The translations under genes and the position numbers were made by a program. The notes under the pieces are model-generated. The model saw nothing but the letters and a program-made list of their open reading frames with translations, was not told the origin of the DNA and did not search any database. A stretch of DNA of 64,000 bases, from contig NZ_BMFW01000003.1 of the NCBI RefSeq assembly GCF_014639275.1, positions 124,001-188,000 on the forward strand. Direction: 5' to 3'. The stretch comes from Arthrobacter liuii. Lineage in GTDB: Bacteria > Actinomycetota > Actinomycetes > Actinomycetales > Micrococcaceae. Positions 53,692 through 62,967 of the stretch are shown piece by piece. Positions within the stretch are counted from its first letter, which is position 1. Each line of letters begins with the position of its first letter.

Positions 53692-55290
53692 GTGATTACT
53701 GTCCAGGATCTTGAACTGCGTGCCGGCGCCCGGCTCCTGATGGACCAGGTGAGCTTCCGCATCGACAAAGGGGACAAGATCGGGCTCGTGGGCCGGAACG
53801 GGGCGGGGAAGACAACGCTGACCCGCGTGCTTGCAGGCGAAGGCCTTCCTGCGGCCGGCAAGGTGACCCGGAGCGGCGAAATCGGCTACCTGCCCCAGGA
53901 CCCCCGTACCCCGGACATGGAGCAGTTGGCGCGGGACCGCATCCTCTCCGCCCGCGGCTTGGACATCGTGGTCGGCAAGCTCCGCAAGGCGCACGACGAA
54001 ATGGCAAGCGAGGACGCTGACGTCCAGCGCAAAGCCCTGAACCGGTACGATCGGCTCGAATCCGAATTCCTCGCAGCCGGCGGTTACGCGGCCGAGGCTG
54101 AAGCTGCCTCGATCTGCTCCAATCTGGCGCTCCCTGACCGCCTGCTGAACCAGCCGCTGAAGACGCTGTCCGGTGGACAGCGGCGCCGCGTGGAGCTCGC
54201 CCGGATCCTCTACTCGGACGCTGAGACCATGCTCCTGGACGAGCCCACCAACCACCTCGACGCTGACTCCATCGCCTGGCTGCGCGACTTCCTGAAGAAC
54301 CACCAGGGCGGCCTGATCGTCATCAGCCACGACACCGACCTGCTGGAAGCCACCGTCAACAAGGTGTTCCTGCTGGATGCCAACCGCGCCCAGATCGACT
54401 TCTACAACATGGACTGGAAGCGTTACCTCCTGCAGCGGGAGACGGACGAGCGTGCCCGCAAGCGTGAACGGGCCAACGCCGAGAAGAAGGCACAGGTCCT
54501 CATGGACCAGGCCAACAAGATGCGGGCGAAGGCCACCAAGGCTGTGGCCGCGCAGAACATGGCAAAGCGCGCCGAACGGCTGCTCAGCGGCCTGGAAGCG
54601 GTCCGCGAGCAGGACCGCGTGGCAGCGCTGCGGTTCCCGGACCCGTCACCCTGCGGCAAAACCCCGCTTACCGCGGACGGGCTCAGCAAGTCCTACGGGT
54701 CACTGGAAATCTTCACCGACGTGGACCTGGCCATCGACCGCGGCTCCAAGGTAGTCATCCTGGGACTCAATGGTGCCGGCAAAACCACGCTGCTGCGCAT
54801 GCTCGCCGGCGTTGATGCGCCCGACACCGGTGAGGTCATTCCCGGCCACGGGCTGAAGGTGGGCTACTACGCCCAGGAGCACGAAACCCTGGACCACGAC
54901 CGCACCGTGCTCGAGAACATGCGTTCGGCCGCGCCCGACATGAAGGACGCCGAGGTCCGCGGCATCCTTGGATCGTTCCTGTTCTCGGGCGACGACGTCG
55001 ACAAGCCCGCCGGCGTGCTCTCCGGCGGCGAGAAGACCCGCCTGGCCCTTGCCACGATCGTGGCCTCCAGCGCCAACGTCCTCCTCCTCGACGAACCCAC
55101 CAACAACCTGGACCCCGCCAGCCGCGCAGAAATCCTGGGCGCCCTCCGCAACTACACCGGCGCCGTCGTCCTGGTCAGCCACGACGAAGGCGCGGTCGAA
55201 GCCCTGAACCCGGAACGCGTGGTCATGCTTCCCGACGGCGTCGAGGACCTTTGGAACGAGGACTACCTGGACCTGATCACCCTGGCCTAG
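53692..55290 (+). CDS. ABC-F family ATP-binding protein
   Basis: Soluble tandem ABC ATPase of 532 residues without membrane domains. First module: GLVGRNGAGKTTL near 32-44, LSGGQRRRVELA near 160, LLDEPTNHLDADS near 182. A charged linker near 240-310 (RERANAEKKAQVL) is the P-site tRNA interaction region of ABC-F proteins. Second module: ILGLNGAGKTTLL near 357, LSGGEKTRLALA near 443 and LLLDEPTNNLDP near 463. Such factors act on ribosomes, either as translation factors or for antibiotic protection. Its place downstream of suf parallels Rv1473. GTG 53692 follows GAAAGG. Confidence 0.92.
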   Translation: MITVQDLELRAGARLLMDQVSFRIDKGDKIGLVGRNGAGKTTLTRVLAGEGLPAAGKVTRSGEIGYLPQDPRTPDMEQLARDRILSARGLDIVVGKLRKAHDEMASEDADVQRKALNRYDRLESEFLAAGGYAAEAEAASICSNLALPDRLLNQPLKTLSGGQRRRVELARILYSDAETMLLDEPTNHLDADSIAWLRDFLKNHQGGLIVISHDTDLLEATVNKVFLLDANRAQIDFYNMDWKRYLLQRETDERARKRERANAEKKAQVLMDQANKMRAKATKAVAAQNMAKRAERLLSGLEAVREQDRVAALRFPDPSPCGKTPLTADGLSKSYGSLEIFTDVDLAIDRGSKVVILGLNGAGKTTLLRMLAGVDAPDTGEVIPGHGLKVGYYAQEHETLDHDRTVLENMRSAAPDMKDAEVRGILGSFLFSGDDVDKPAGVLSGGEKTRLALATIVASSANVLLLDEPTNNLDPASRAEILGALRNYTGAVVLVSHDEGAVEALNPERVVMLPDGVEDLWNEDYLDLITLA

Positions 55291-55570
55291 CTGAACCCCC
55301 GTCACCTCGGCCGGGTTTGCGTCGCGCCCCCGGCCGCTGACGCTTGAGGCTTCGCTTGAGTTCGGACACATCCAGTTCCTGCACCACGAAATCCTGCGCT
55401 GTCGTCCATGTTCCTGCTTCAGCAATCAGGGCCCTGTCCGTTTCCAGGCACGCTGTGGCTAGCCTCGACCGTTGACGGTTCCTCTGGTTCAGGGTGGACG
55501 ATGCCATCTTTTGGTGACTCTTATCCGACGCTGGTGCTGACTTGCTGCGGAGCGGACGGAAGAAGCGCAA
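55277..55570 (-). CDS. Possible small basic protein of 97 residues
   Basis: A minus-strand frame fills most of the 309-base gap after the ABC-F gene and overlaps its last 14 bases. The C-terminal half (TTAQDFVVQELDVSELKRSL, then a basic RQRPGARRKPGR tail) reads more like protein than noise; the N-terminal half is less convincing. I recognise no family. No ribosome-binding site is evident, and if the frame is not real the gap is empty. Confidence 0.35.
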   Translation of the reverse strand: MRFFRPLRSKSAPASDKSHQKMASSTLNQRNRQRSRLATACLETDRALIAEAGTWTTAQDFVVQELDVSELKRSLKRQRPGARRKPGRGDGGSARPG

Positions 55571-55599
55571 CTAAGCAGGGGGGCCGCCGTCGCCATCCT

Positions 55600-56472
55600 T
55601 CAGTAGCCCTGCGCGTCCAGGAGGGCGTCCTCTTCTTCCTCGGCGGTGGCCTTCTTGCGCTTGCGCGGGGCAGCGGGCCGACGGCGGGGGGTCACCGCGG
55701 CATGCGCGGTCCCGTCGTCAATCAGCTCCTCGTCCTCGGCGTCGATCGCTGCATTCCGCGCCTGCTGCCGGGCCGCGTAGCCGAACCCGACGAACATGAG
55801 CACGCCGAAGGCGAACCACTGCAGCGAGTAGGACAAGTGCGTCCCCTCGTCGGTGGACGGCTTGGGGAAGGCAACCGGCATCTCAGCCGACGGCGGGGTT
55901 TCCGAGGCAATTTGGCCGTATGCACCGGTCATCAGGGGGTATCCGAGTTGCGCGGCGTAGGTGGGAAGGTCGATCGATGCCAGCTGCCCCTCAGGTGCCC
56001 CGCGCTGCAGTTCCGGCTCGCCGTGCTTCAAACGGACGACGGCGGTCACGTCGCCTGTGGGCGGGGCGGGAACGGAGTCAGGACTGCCTGGATTCTTGTT
56101 GCCGATGGGCAGCCACCCGCGGTCGATCACAACGGTTTCCCCCGTGGCGAGGCGAAATGGAACCACTACCTCGTACCCGGGCTGCCCGTTGAGCGGCCGG
56201 TTGCGGACGATCCGCTGCCCTGCGGCATCGTAGGTGCCTTTCAGCTCAACCTGCGTCCACTCCTTGGCCGGATCCAGCTGGGTGAACTGGTCCCGGGCCT
56301 GGGCGAAGGAAATGGGCGTCGCCGAATAGTTCGTGACGACACGGTTGATTTCGGCCAGGGTCTCGGCGCGACGGTCCATCTGCCAGCGGCCCAGGAAGAC
56401 GCACGCCGTGGCAAAGACGGCGGCCAGCAGCAGATAGCCCAGCCACTTGCTGGAAAAGAGGAAACGGTACAT
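55600..56472 (-). CDS. SURF1-family protein
   Basis: A 290-residue membrane protein linked to cytochrome c oxidase assembly and haem A insertion. One helix lies near 10-30 (WLGYLLLAAVFATACVFLG, followed by the diagnostic RWQMDRR) and another near 225-245 (SLQWFAFGVLMFVGFGY), with an extracytoplasmic domain between containing GYEVVVPF and GWLP. The lysine/arginine-rich C-terminal tail is cytosolic. It is last of three tightly packed minus-strand genes and fits the ctaA/ctaB haem genes elsewhere in the window. Confidence 0.9.
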   Translation of the reverse strand: MYRFLFSSKWLGYLLLAAVFATACVFLGRWQMDRRAETLAEINRVVTNYSATPISFAQARDQFTQLDPAKEWTQVELKGTYDAAGQRIVRNRPLNGQPGYEVVVPFRLATGETVVIDRGWLPIGNKNPGSPDSVPAPPTGDVTAVVRLKHGEPELQRGAPEGQLASIDLPTYAAQLGYPLMTGAYGQIASETPPSAEMPVAFPKPSTDEGTHLSYSLQWFAFGVLMFVGFGYAARQQARNAAIDAEDEELIDDGTAHAAVTPRRRPAAPRKRKKATAEEEEDALLDAQGY

Positions 56473-56736
56473 TCAGATGTCCTGCTCCGGTGACATGTCT
56501 CCGGACAATTCAAGCGGGAGCGTTTCCTTCCAGAGTCCCCGCGTCTGCAGGTAATCCTCCAGCCATTCCCGGTGGTCGGCGCAGGCCAGCCAGGTCTTGC
56601 GCCGCTCAGGAGCATGGATTTTCGGGTTGTTCCACAGAAGCTGCCAGGACGCCTGGGCCCTGCACGCCTTCCGGGAGCAGACGGCGGCAGCCTCCGATGC
56701 CACGTCCGATCCTGCTGCAAAATCGAAAATACTCAT
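56473..56736 (-). CDS. Conserved hypothetical protein, small Cys/Trp-containing
   Basis: An 87-residue protein. CSRKACRAQASWQLLWNNPK and WLACADHREWLEDYL give a Cys-x4-Cys...Cys-x2-His set that could bind zinc. This resembles small actinobacterial proteins of unknown function found beside SURF1. It overlaps the DUF3099 gene by ATGA, and SURF1 starts at the base directly before its stop, so all three are coupled. Confidence 0.75.
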   Translation of the reverse strand: MSIFDFAAGSDVASEAAAVCSRKACRAQASWQLLWNNPKIHAPERRKTWLACADHREWLEDYLQTRGLWKETLPLELSGDMSPEQDI

Positions 56737-57161
56737 GCCTGCCGCTCCTCCCGGTGCTCCGCGTCCTCGTCCTTCACCAGCTCGCCCTGCAGTACGGCGC
56801 TTCCGGGTTCGTCATCCTCCACCGGGGGAGCAGGGCTTTCCAGCTCGGCCAGGGGCGCGGAGTCCAGCAGCAGGTCGCTGGGCGTCTCCGCTCTGTCGCT
56901 GCCGTTGGCGATGACCACCGCGATCCAGGGCAGGAACACGGCACCTGCCACCGCAATAATCTTGAACCATCCGTCCACCACGAAAATCAGGATCAGGCAC
57001 ACCATGCGGATGCCCATCGCCAGGGCGTACTTGATCATCCGCTGGCGCATATCCTCGGAATGCGCTCCTGCGGCGTCCGTGATGCTGTGGACCTCGCTGT
57101 CGCCGGAGAACCGGCCCGGTTCTTCGGGCGCGGAACGTCCCGCATGGTTTTCAAGGGTCAC
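56733..57161 (-). CDS. DUF3099 membrane protein
   Basis: A 142-residue protein with the DUF3099 pattern: HSITDAAGAHSEDMRQRMIKY near 26-46, then two hydrophobic helices near 48-66 and 69-87, with an acidic C-terminal tail. The family is found in Actinobacteria; its function is unknown. The start is GTG at about 57161. It is first of the three-gene unit with SURF1, so a link to the respiratory membrane is plausible but unproven. Confidence 0.85.
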   Translation of the reverse strand: MTLENHAGRSAPEEPGRFSGDSEVHSITDAAGAHSEDMRQRMIKYALAMGIRMVCLILIFVVDGWFKIIAVAGAVFLPWIAVVIANGSDRAETPSDLLLDSAPLAELESPAPPVEDDEPGSAVLQGELVKDEDAEHREERQA

Positions 57162-57166
57162 GGTGA

Positions 57167-58039
<873 letters not shown>

Positions 58040-58180
58040 CTCTTCGGACTCCGCTGCTGCAGGAAACTAGCCCCGGGCTCCTTTATTTGTCGAGGTCGGA
58101 CAAGGGATATCGGCTCTGGCCGCTGGCATGATGGACTGCAGACCACCACGATTTAGATGTTTCGAACAAAGGAAGCTCGT

Positions 58181-58942
58181 ATGGGACTGCTGGACAACAA
58201 GACGGCAATCGTCACCGGATCATCACGGGGCATTGGCGCTGACGTAGCAAAGATCCTCGCCTCGGAGGGCGCCGCCGTCGTGGTCAACTACCGCCAAAAG
58301 GCGCCGCGCGCCAACAAAGTGGTGCAGGGGATAGAAGCCGACGGCGGCCGCGCAGTCGCCATCGGTGCGGACCTGACCACCCAGGAGGGTGTGCAGGCCC
58401 TGGCCAGCGCCGCCATGGAGAACTTCGGCTCCCTGGACATCCTGGTCCTGAACGCCTCCGGCGGCATGGAAACCGGTATGGGGGAGGACTACGCCCTCAA
58501 GCTGAACCGCGACGCGCAGATCAACATGCTCAACGCCGCAGTGCCGCTGATGAAAGAAGGCTCGCGCGTGGTCTTCGTGACCAGCCACCAGGCCCACTTC
58601 ATCAACACCGTGCCCACCATGCCGGCCTACGAGCCGGTGGCCCGCAGCAAGCGGGCCGGTGAGGACGCCCTGCGTGAACTGATCCCCAACCTGGCGGAAA
58701 AGGGCATCTCCCTGGTGGTGGTCTCCGGCGACATGATCGAAGGAACAGTCACCGCCACCCTGCTGGACCGTTCAACCCCGGGCGCCATCGAGGCCCGCCG
58801 TGCCGAGGCCGGCAAACTGTACTCGGTGGAGGAATTCGCGCAGGTCGTAGCCGGGATGGCAACGGCCGAGGTCGAGTCCGGCCACACCGAATACGCCGGC
58901 GGAGCCGATTACTTCGGCAAGGGCGCCGAGGCTTCCAGCTAA
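58181..58942 (+). CDS. SDR-family oxidoreductase with atypical Tyr-Lys spacing
   Basis: A 253-residue Rossmann-fold protein. TGSSRGIGADVAK near 12-24 and NASGG near 94 fit an NAD(P)-dependent SDR, and a Ser is present in VTSHQAH near 136. The catalytic pair is unusual: YEPVARSK places Lys seven residues after Tyr where the classical motif is Tyr-x3-Lys, so the enzyme is either divergent or not a classical reductase. AAAGGAAG precedes ATG 58181. It is separated from fabG by 141 bases and followed by a terminator, so is probably transcribed alone. Confidence 0.82.
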   Translation: MGLLDNKTAIVTGSSRGIGADVAKILASEGAAVVVNYRQKAPRANKVVQGIEADGGRAVAIGADLTTQEGVQALASAAMENFGSLDILVLNASGGMETGMGEDYALKLNRDAQINMLNAAVPLMKEGSRVVFVTSHQAHFINTVPTMPAYEPVARSKRAGEDALRELIPNLAEKGISLVVVSGDMIEGTVTATLLDRSTPGAIEARRAEAGKLYSVEEFAQVVAGMATAEVESGHTEYAGGADYFGKGAEASS

Positions 58943-58958
58943 GCAGCAGCGGGCAGAT

Positions 58959-58999
58959 GGCCCCCGCCGCCGGTAAATCCGGGGGCGGGGGCCGTTTTG
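58959..58999 (+). terminator. Rho-independent terminator after the SDR gene
   Basis: GGCCCCCGCCGCCGG pairs with CCGGGGGCGGGGGCC around TAAAT, followed by GTTTTG. It begins 17 bases after the stop and, lying between convergent genes, may also stop serB transcripts. Confidence 0.85.
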
Positions 59000-59019
59000 T
59001 TAAGAGGCGTCGCGGGGGG

Positions 59020-59913
59020 TCAGACGCCGGCGACGTGGCGGACGGCGTCCAGGTACGGCATGTTCAGTGCGGCATCGGCCACGGCCCGGACGGCTGGCTT
59101 GGCATTGAAGGCCACCCCGATGCCGGCCGCGCCGAGCATGTCCAGGTCGTTGGCCCCGTCCCCCACGGCGATGGTGTGCTCAAGCGCGATGCCCTCCGCG
59201 GCGGCCCACTCACGCAGGTACTTTTCCTTGGCGGCCCTGTCCACCACGGCGCCCAGCACCTTGCCGGTCAGTGCGCCATCGACGATTTCCAGTTCGTTGG
59301 CCTGCCAGTAGTCCAGGTCCAGGCCGGCGGCGATCGGCTCAAGGATCTGGTTGAAGCCGCCGGACACTACTGCCACCGTGTGGCCGGCAGCCTTGAAAGC
59401 GGCCACCAGCTCGGCGGCACCTTCGCTGAGCTTCACTTCCCTGCGAACGGAGTGGACGACGTCGGCAGGCAGCCCCGCGAGCACCGCTACCCGGGCGTGG
59501 AGGCTCTGGGCGAAGTCCAGCTCGCCGCGCATGGCAGCTTCCGTCACTGCAGTCACCTCCTCCCGCTTGCCGGCGTAGGCGGCCAGGAGTTCGATGACCT
59601 CCTGCTGGATCAGTGTGGAATCGACATCCATGATCAACAGCTTGCGTGCAGCTGAACGAAGGCCTGAAGGTACCAGGGCAGTGTCGAAATGCTGGGGTGC
59701 GGAGTCTGACACGGATCGGCGCAGGGCCGCCAGCGCGGCCCCCGTCGCATCAGGAAGGTCCAGTTCAATGACCTGGACCTGGTACCTGTCATCACCGCCG
59801 GCAGATTCCGACAACACCTCGGCGCCATGCGAGGCAAGGACGGAACGCAGCTGCTCCAGCCCGGCGGGGGTCACATTGAGGCCATAGCTGACCGCAGTCA
59901 CGTTTGAAGTCAT
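59020..59913 (-). CDS. serB: Phosphoserine phosphatase
   Basis: Last step of serine synthesis, 297 residues from ATG 59913. An N-terminal ACT-like regulatory region (about 1-85) precedes a HAD phosphatase domain with DVDSTLIQQEVIELLA near 97-112, VVSGGFNQI near 188 and VGDGANDLDML near 248. TAAGAT seven bases before the ATG, with only a poor ribosome-binding site, suggests a leaderless transcript; an in-frame start 42 bases upstream is less likely. It is divergent from the ABC ATPase gene. Confidence 0.93.
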   Translation of the reverse strand: MTSNVTAVSYGLNVTPAGLEQLRSVLASHGAEVLSESAGGDDRYQVQVIELDLPDATGAALAALRRSVSDSAPQHFDTALVPSGLRSAARKLLIMDVDSTLIQQEVIELLAAYAGKREEVTAVTEAAMRGELDFAQSLHARVAVLAGLPADVVHSVRREVKLSEGAAELVAAFKAAGHTVAVVSGGFNQILEPIAAGLDLDYWQANELEIVDGALTGKVLGAVVDRAAKEKYLREWAAAEGIALEHTIAVGDGANDLDMLGAAGIGVAFNAKPAVRAVADAALNMPYLDAVRHVAGV

Positions 59914-60038
59914 GCCTGCAATCTTAGTCAGCGCTGATGGGTGGCTTGAATTCATTGGGGGCCAGCTGCAGCGAAGCCGTTAGGGAGCCTTCACACCGGT
60001 TATCAGTCATCATCTTTTTTGTCCTAGTGTCTACTCCT

Positions 60039-60824
60039 ATGAGTGATGTTCTGGAACTGGACTCCGTCAGCGTTGTCCGAGGTAAGAAGACCCTGCTGGA
60101 CAGGGTCGACTGGCAGGTCAACGAGGGCGAACGATGGGTCATCCTGGGCCCCAACGGCGCCGGCAAGACCACCCTTCTCCAGATCGCGGCGGCCCGGCTC
60201 CACCCGAGCACCGGCACAGCGGGCATCCTCGACGAAGTCCTGGGCCGCGTTGACGTCTTCGAACTCCGGCCGCGCATCGGCCTTTCCTCTGCAGCCCTTG
60301 CCACCCAGATCCCCGAGCACGAGAACGTCCTCAACGTGGTGGTCACCGCCGCCTACGGTGTTACCGGCCGCTGGCGGGAAGGCTACGAGCGCGACGACGA
60401 ACGGCGCGCCTTCCGGCTGCTCAACGACTGGGGCATGGGCCCGCTGCTCAACAGGACGTTCGCAACCCTGTCCGAGGGCGAGCGAAAGCGCGTGCAGATC
60501 GCGCGCGCCCTCATGACGGACCCCGAACTGCTGCTCCTGGATGAGCCTGGCGCCGGACTCGATCTGGGCGGCCGCGAGGAACTGGTCCACAAGCTGGGCG
60601 AGCTGGCCAGGGATAAATCAGCCCCGGCCATGGTCCTGGTCACGCACCACCTTGAAGAAGTCCCGCCCGGATTCACGCACGCCATGCTGCTGCGCGACGG
60701 CGGAGTTGTGGCCGCCGGCCCCATCACCGAGGTCCTGACCGAAGAGCACCTGAGCACCACCTTCGGGCTTCCCCTGGATGTCTCCGAGAACGCGGGACGC
60801 TACACCGCCACGGCACGCCGCTAG
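60039..60824 (+). CDS. ABC transporter ATP-binding protein
   Basis: Stand-alone ATPase domain of 261 residues. Walker A ILGPNGAGKTTLL is near 35-47, the signature is LSEGERKRVQIA near 147, Walker B LLLLDEPGAGLD near 166 and H-loop VTHHLEEVP near 204. It resembles YlmA-type ATPases. No permease gene is adjacent unless the following TSUP gene, 20 bases downstream, is mistaken for one; TSUP proteins do not use ATPases. The role is unknown. ATG 60039. Confidence 0.85.
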   Translation: MSDVLELDSVSVVRGKKTLLDRVDWQVNEGERWVILGPNGAGKTTLLQIAAARLHPSTGTAGILDEVLGRVDVFELRPRIGLSSAALATQIPEHENVLNVVVTAAYGVTGRWREGYERDDERRAFRLLNDWGMGPLLNRTFATLSEGERKRVQIARALMTDPELLLLDEPGAGLDLGGREELVHKLGELARDKSAPAMVLVTHHLEEVPPGFTHAMLLRDGGVVAAGPITEVLTEEHLSTTFGLPLDVSENAGRYTATARR

Positions 60825-60844
60825 AAGAGACCTTCACCGTTACC

Positions 60845-61630
60845 TTGGAAATCTTCAGCAGCATCATTGTGTTCATCGCCGGCCTGTGGGCCGGCACCAT
60901 CAACGCGGTGGTGGGCTCCGGTACCCTTGTCACCTTCCCGGTGCTTATCGCCCTGGGCGTGGCTCCAGTGACCGCGTCCATGAGCAACGCCATGGGCCTG
61001 GTCTTCGGTACGGGCGCCGGGGCCTTCGGCTACCGCCGTGAGCTGGCCGGCCGGCGACGGCAGGTCCTGCGCCTGCTGCCGGCGTCCGTCCTCGGAGGAA
61101 TCACCGGCGCCTGGCTGCTGCTGCACCTGCCCGAACAGGTCTTCCACTACGTCGCCCCCGTACTGCTGGTCCTCGCACTGTTGATGGTCGTGTTCCAGCC
61201 ACGGCTCCAGGACTGGGTTCGCAACCGCGAGGCCAACCCCGAACACGCAGTCCGGGACAAGCGCCACGGGTTCCTCCTGGTGCTCCTGGTCTACCTGGCC
61301 GGCGTGTACGGCGGCTACTTCGTGGCTGCGCAGGGAATCCTGCTGGTCGGAATCCTGGGCGTGTTCCTCACCGGCACCATCCAGAATGCCAACGCCATGA
61401 AGAACATCCTGGTGCTGGGCGTGAACATGGTGGCGGCCATCTCCTACCTCCTGTTCGCCTTCGACCGGGTCAACTGGCTGGTGGTGCTGCTCATCGCTGT
61501 CAGTTCCACCATTGGCGGCCTCATGGGCTCCAAGGTGGGGAGGAAGCTCTCGCCGCGGGTCCTGCGCGCCGTGATTTTCAGCCTGGGCATTGTTGCCTTG
61601 GGCGTCATGATCGCCAACCTGCTGAAATAA
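60845..61630 (+). CDS. TSUP-family (TauE/SafE) membrane permease
   Basis: A 261-residue inner-membrane protein with about eight helices. The internal duplication typical of TSUP proteins is visible: GTINAVVGSGTLVTFPVLIALG near 18-39 and GGYFVAAQGILLVGILGVFL near 156-175. Family members export or import sulfite, sulfoacetate or other organosulfur anions; the substrate is not resolvable here. It starts with TTG 60845, 20 bases after the ATPase gene. Confidence 0.87.
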   Translation: MEIFSSIIVFIAGLWAGTINAVVGSGTLVTFPVLIALGVAPVTASMSNAMGLVFGTGAGAFGYRRELAGRRRQVLRLLPASVLGGITGAWLLLHLPEQVFHYVAPVLLVLALLMVVFQPRLQDWVRNREANPEHAVRDKRHGFLLVLLVYLAGVYGGYFVAAQGILLVGILGVFLTGTIQNANAMKNILVLGVNMVAAISYLLFAFDRVNWLVVLLIAVSSTIGGLMGSKVGRKLSPRVLRAVIFSLGIVALGVMIANLLK

Positions 61631-61637
61631 TCTCCCG

Positions 61638-62447
61638 GTGACCTTCCACTACCTCGAATCCGCCGATGACCCGCGCGTCAGTGACTACACCACGTTGACT
61701 GACGTGCACCTGCGCAAGCTCCGCGAACCGGCCGAGGGAATGTACATCGCAGAATCCTCCCGGGTGCTGCGCAGGGCCCTCGCGGCGGGCCACCAGCCGC
61801 GCTCGTTCTTCCTCGCGGAGAAATGGATGGCGGACCTCGACGACGTCTTCCAGGCGTATCCCGACGTTCCGGCCTTCATCGGCTCAGCCGGTCTGCTGGA
61901 GGAGATCACCGGGTTCCACCTGCACCGCGGCGCCATGGCGGCCATGCAGCGCCCAGCCCCGGTGCCCCTCACGGACCTCCTGGCCGGAGCGCGCCGCGTT
62001 GCCGTGCTGGAGGACATCGTGGACCACACCAATGTCGGCGCCATCTTCCGTTCCGCGGCAGCACTGGATATCGACGCCGTCCTGGTTTCCCCGCGCTGCG
62101 GAGACCCGCTCTACCGCCGCAGCGTCCGGGTCAGTATGGGCACCGTCTTCCAGGTGCCCTGGGCGCGCCTGCACCACTGGCCGGGGGACCTGCAGGTGCT
62201 CAAGGAACACGGCTTCACCGTCGCCGCCCTGGAGCTGACGCCGGAAGCTGAGGACGTCGACGCCGTCGCGTCCCGGAACGTTGACCGGCTTGCCCTGGTG
62301 CTTGGCACGGAAGGCGCCGGCATGAGCCCGGAGACGCTCGCCGCCGTCGACCTCGCCGTCAAAATCCCCATGCGCAACGGCGTGGATTCCCTGAACGTCG
62401 CCGCGGCCTCGGCAGTGGCATTCTGGGAGCTGCGGGCGCGCAGCTGA
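61638..62447 (+). CDS. TrmH/SpoU-family RNA methyltransferase
   Basis: SAM-dependent 2'-O-ribose methyltransferase of 269 residues with a trefoil-knot domain. An N-terminal substrate-binding domain (about 1-105, with YIAESSRVLRRAL) is followed by motif 1 LEDIVDHTNVGAIFRSAAAL near 119-138, motif 2 LVLGTEGAGMS near 219 and motif 3 IPMRNGVDSLNVAAASAVAFW near 242. It probably modifies rRNA or tRNA; the position is unknown. GTG 61638, 7 bases after the permease stop. Confidence 0.92.
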   Translation: MTFHYLESADDPRVSDYTTLTDVHLRKLREPAEGMYIAESSRVLRRALAAGHQPRSFFLAEKWMADLDDVFQAYPDVPAFIGSAGLLEEITGFHLHRGAMAAMQRPAPVPLTDLLAGARRVAVLEDIVDHTNVGAIFRSAAALDIDAVLVSPRCGDPLYRRSVRVSMGTVFQVPWARLHHWPGDLQVLKEHGFTVAALELTPEAEDVDAVASRNVDRLALVLGTEGAGMSPETLAAVDLAVKIPMRNGVDSLNVAAASAVAFWELRARS

Positions 62448-62613
62448 GCAGGTGCCGCGGCGGCGGGCTTCGGTTCGTCAGCCCCTCCCGTTTCGGCTAT
62501 GATTGATAGCTGGTTGTCCTGCTTTTTCAGCTTCGGCTGATGGGACAGATCCCAGCCATCCCATTCATACCTGGCAGCTGGCAAAATCCAGTTGCCCGAA
62601 CAAAGGTCCCATT

Positions 62614-62871
62614 ATGAAGTCTGATACCCACCCGAAGTACGAAGCTGTTGTCTTCAACGACCTGGCCTCCGGCACCAAGTTCCTGACCCGCTCCACCGTG
62701 TCTTCCAACAAGACCATTGAGTGGGAAGACGGCAACACCTACCCGGTCATCGACGTCGAAATCTCTTCCGAGTCCCACCCGTTCTACACGGGCAAGCAGC
62801 GCATCATGGACTCTGCAGGCCGCGTCGAGCGCTTCAACGCTCGCTTCAAGGGCTTCGGCGCCAAGAAGTAA
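62614..62871 (+). CDS. rpmE2: 50S ribosomal protein L31 type B
   Basis: Zinc-independent L31 of 85 residues from ATG 62614. It contains no cysteine, unlike the zinc-ribbon type A protein. [19 protein letters not shown] near 6-24 and [11 protein letters not shown] near 53-63 are typical. In many bacteria this form replaces L31-A when zinc is scarce and is under Zur control; I see no clear Zur box upstream. AAAGG stands 8 bases before the ATG. A terminator follows. Confidence 0.95.
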   Translation: MKSDTHPKYEAVVFNDLASGTKFLTRSTVSSNKTIEWEDGNTYPVIDVEISSESHPFYTGKQRIMDSAGRVERFNARFKGFGAKK

Positions 62872-62898
62872 TTCCTTCGCCCGAGCTTTCCAGGAAAG

Positions 62899-62925
62899 CC
62901 CGCACCGGTAACGGTGCGGGTTTTC
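62899..62925 (+). terminator. Rho-independent terminator after rpmE2
   Basis: CCCGCACCG-GTAA-CGGTGCGGG is a perfect 9-bp hairpin followed directly by TTTTCT, 27 bases after the stop. Confidence 0.88.
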
Positions 62926-62967
62926 TGCGTTAACAGCGCATCTGCATTCTGGGGCAGGATGGGAAGC

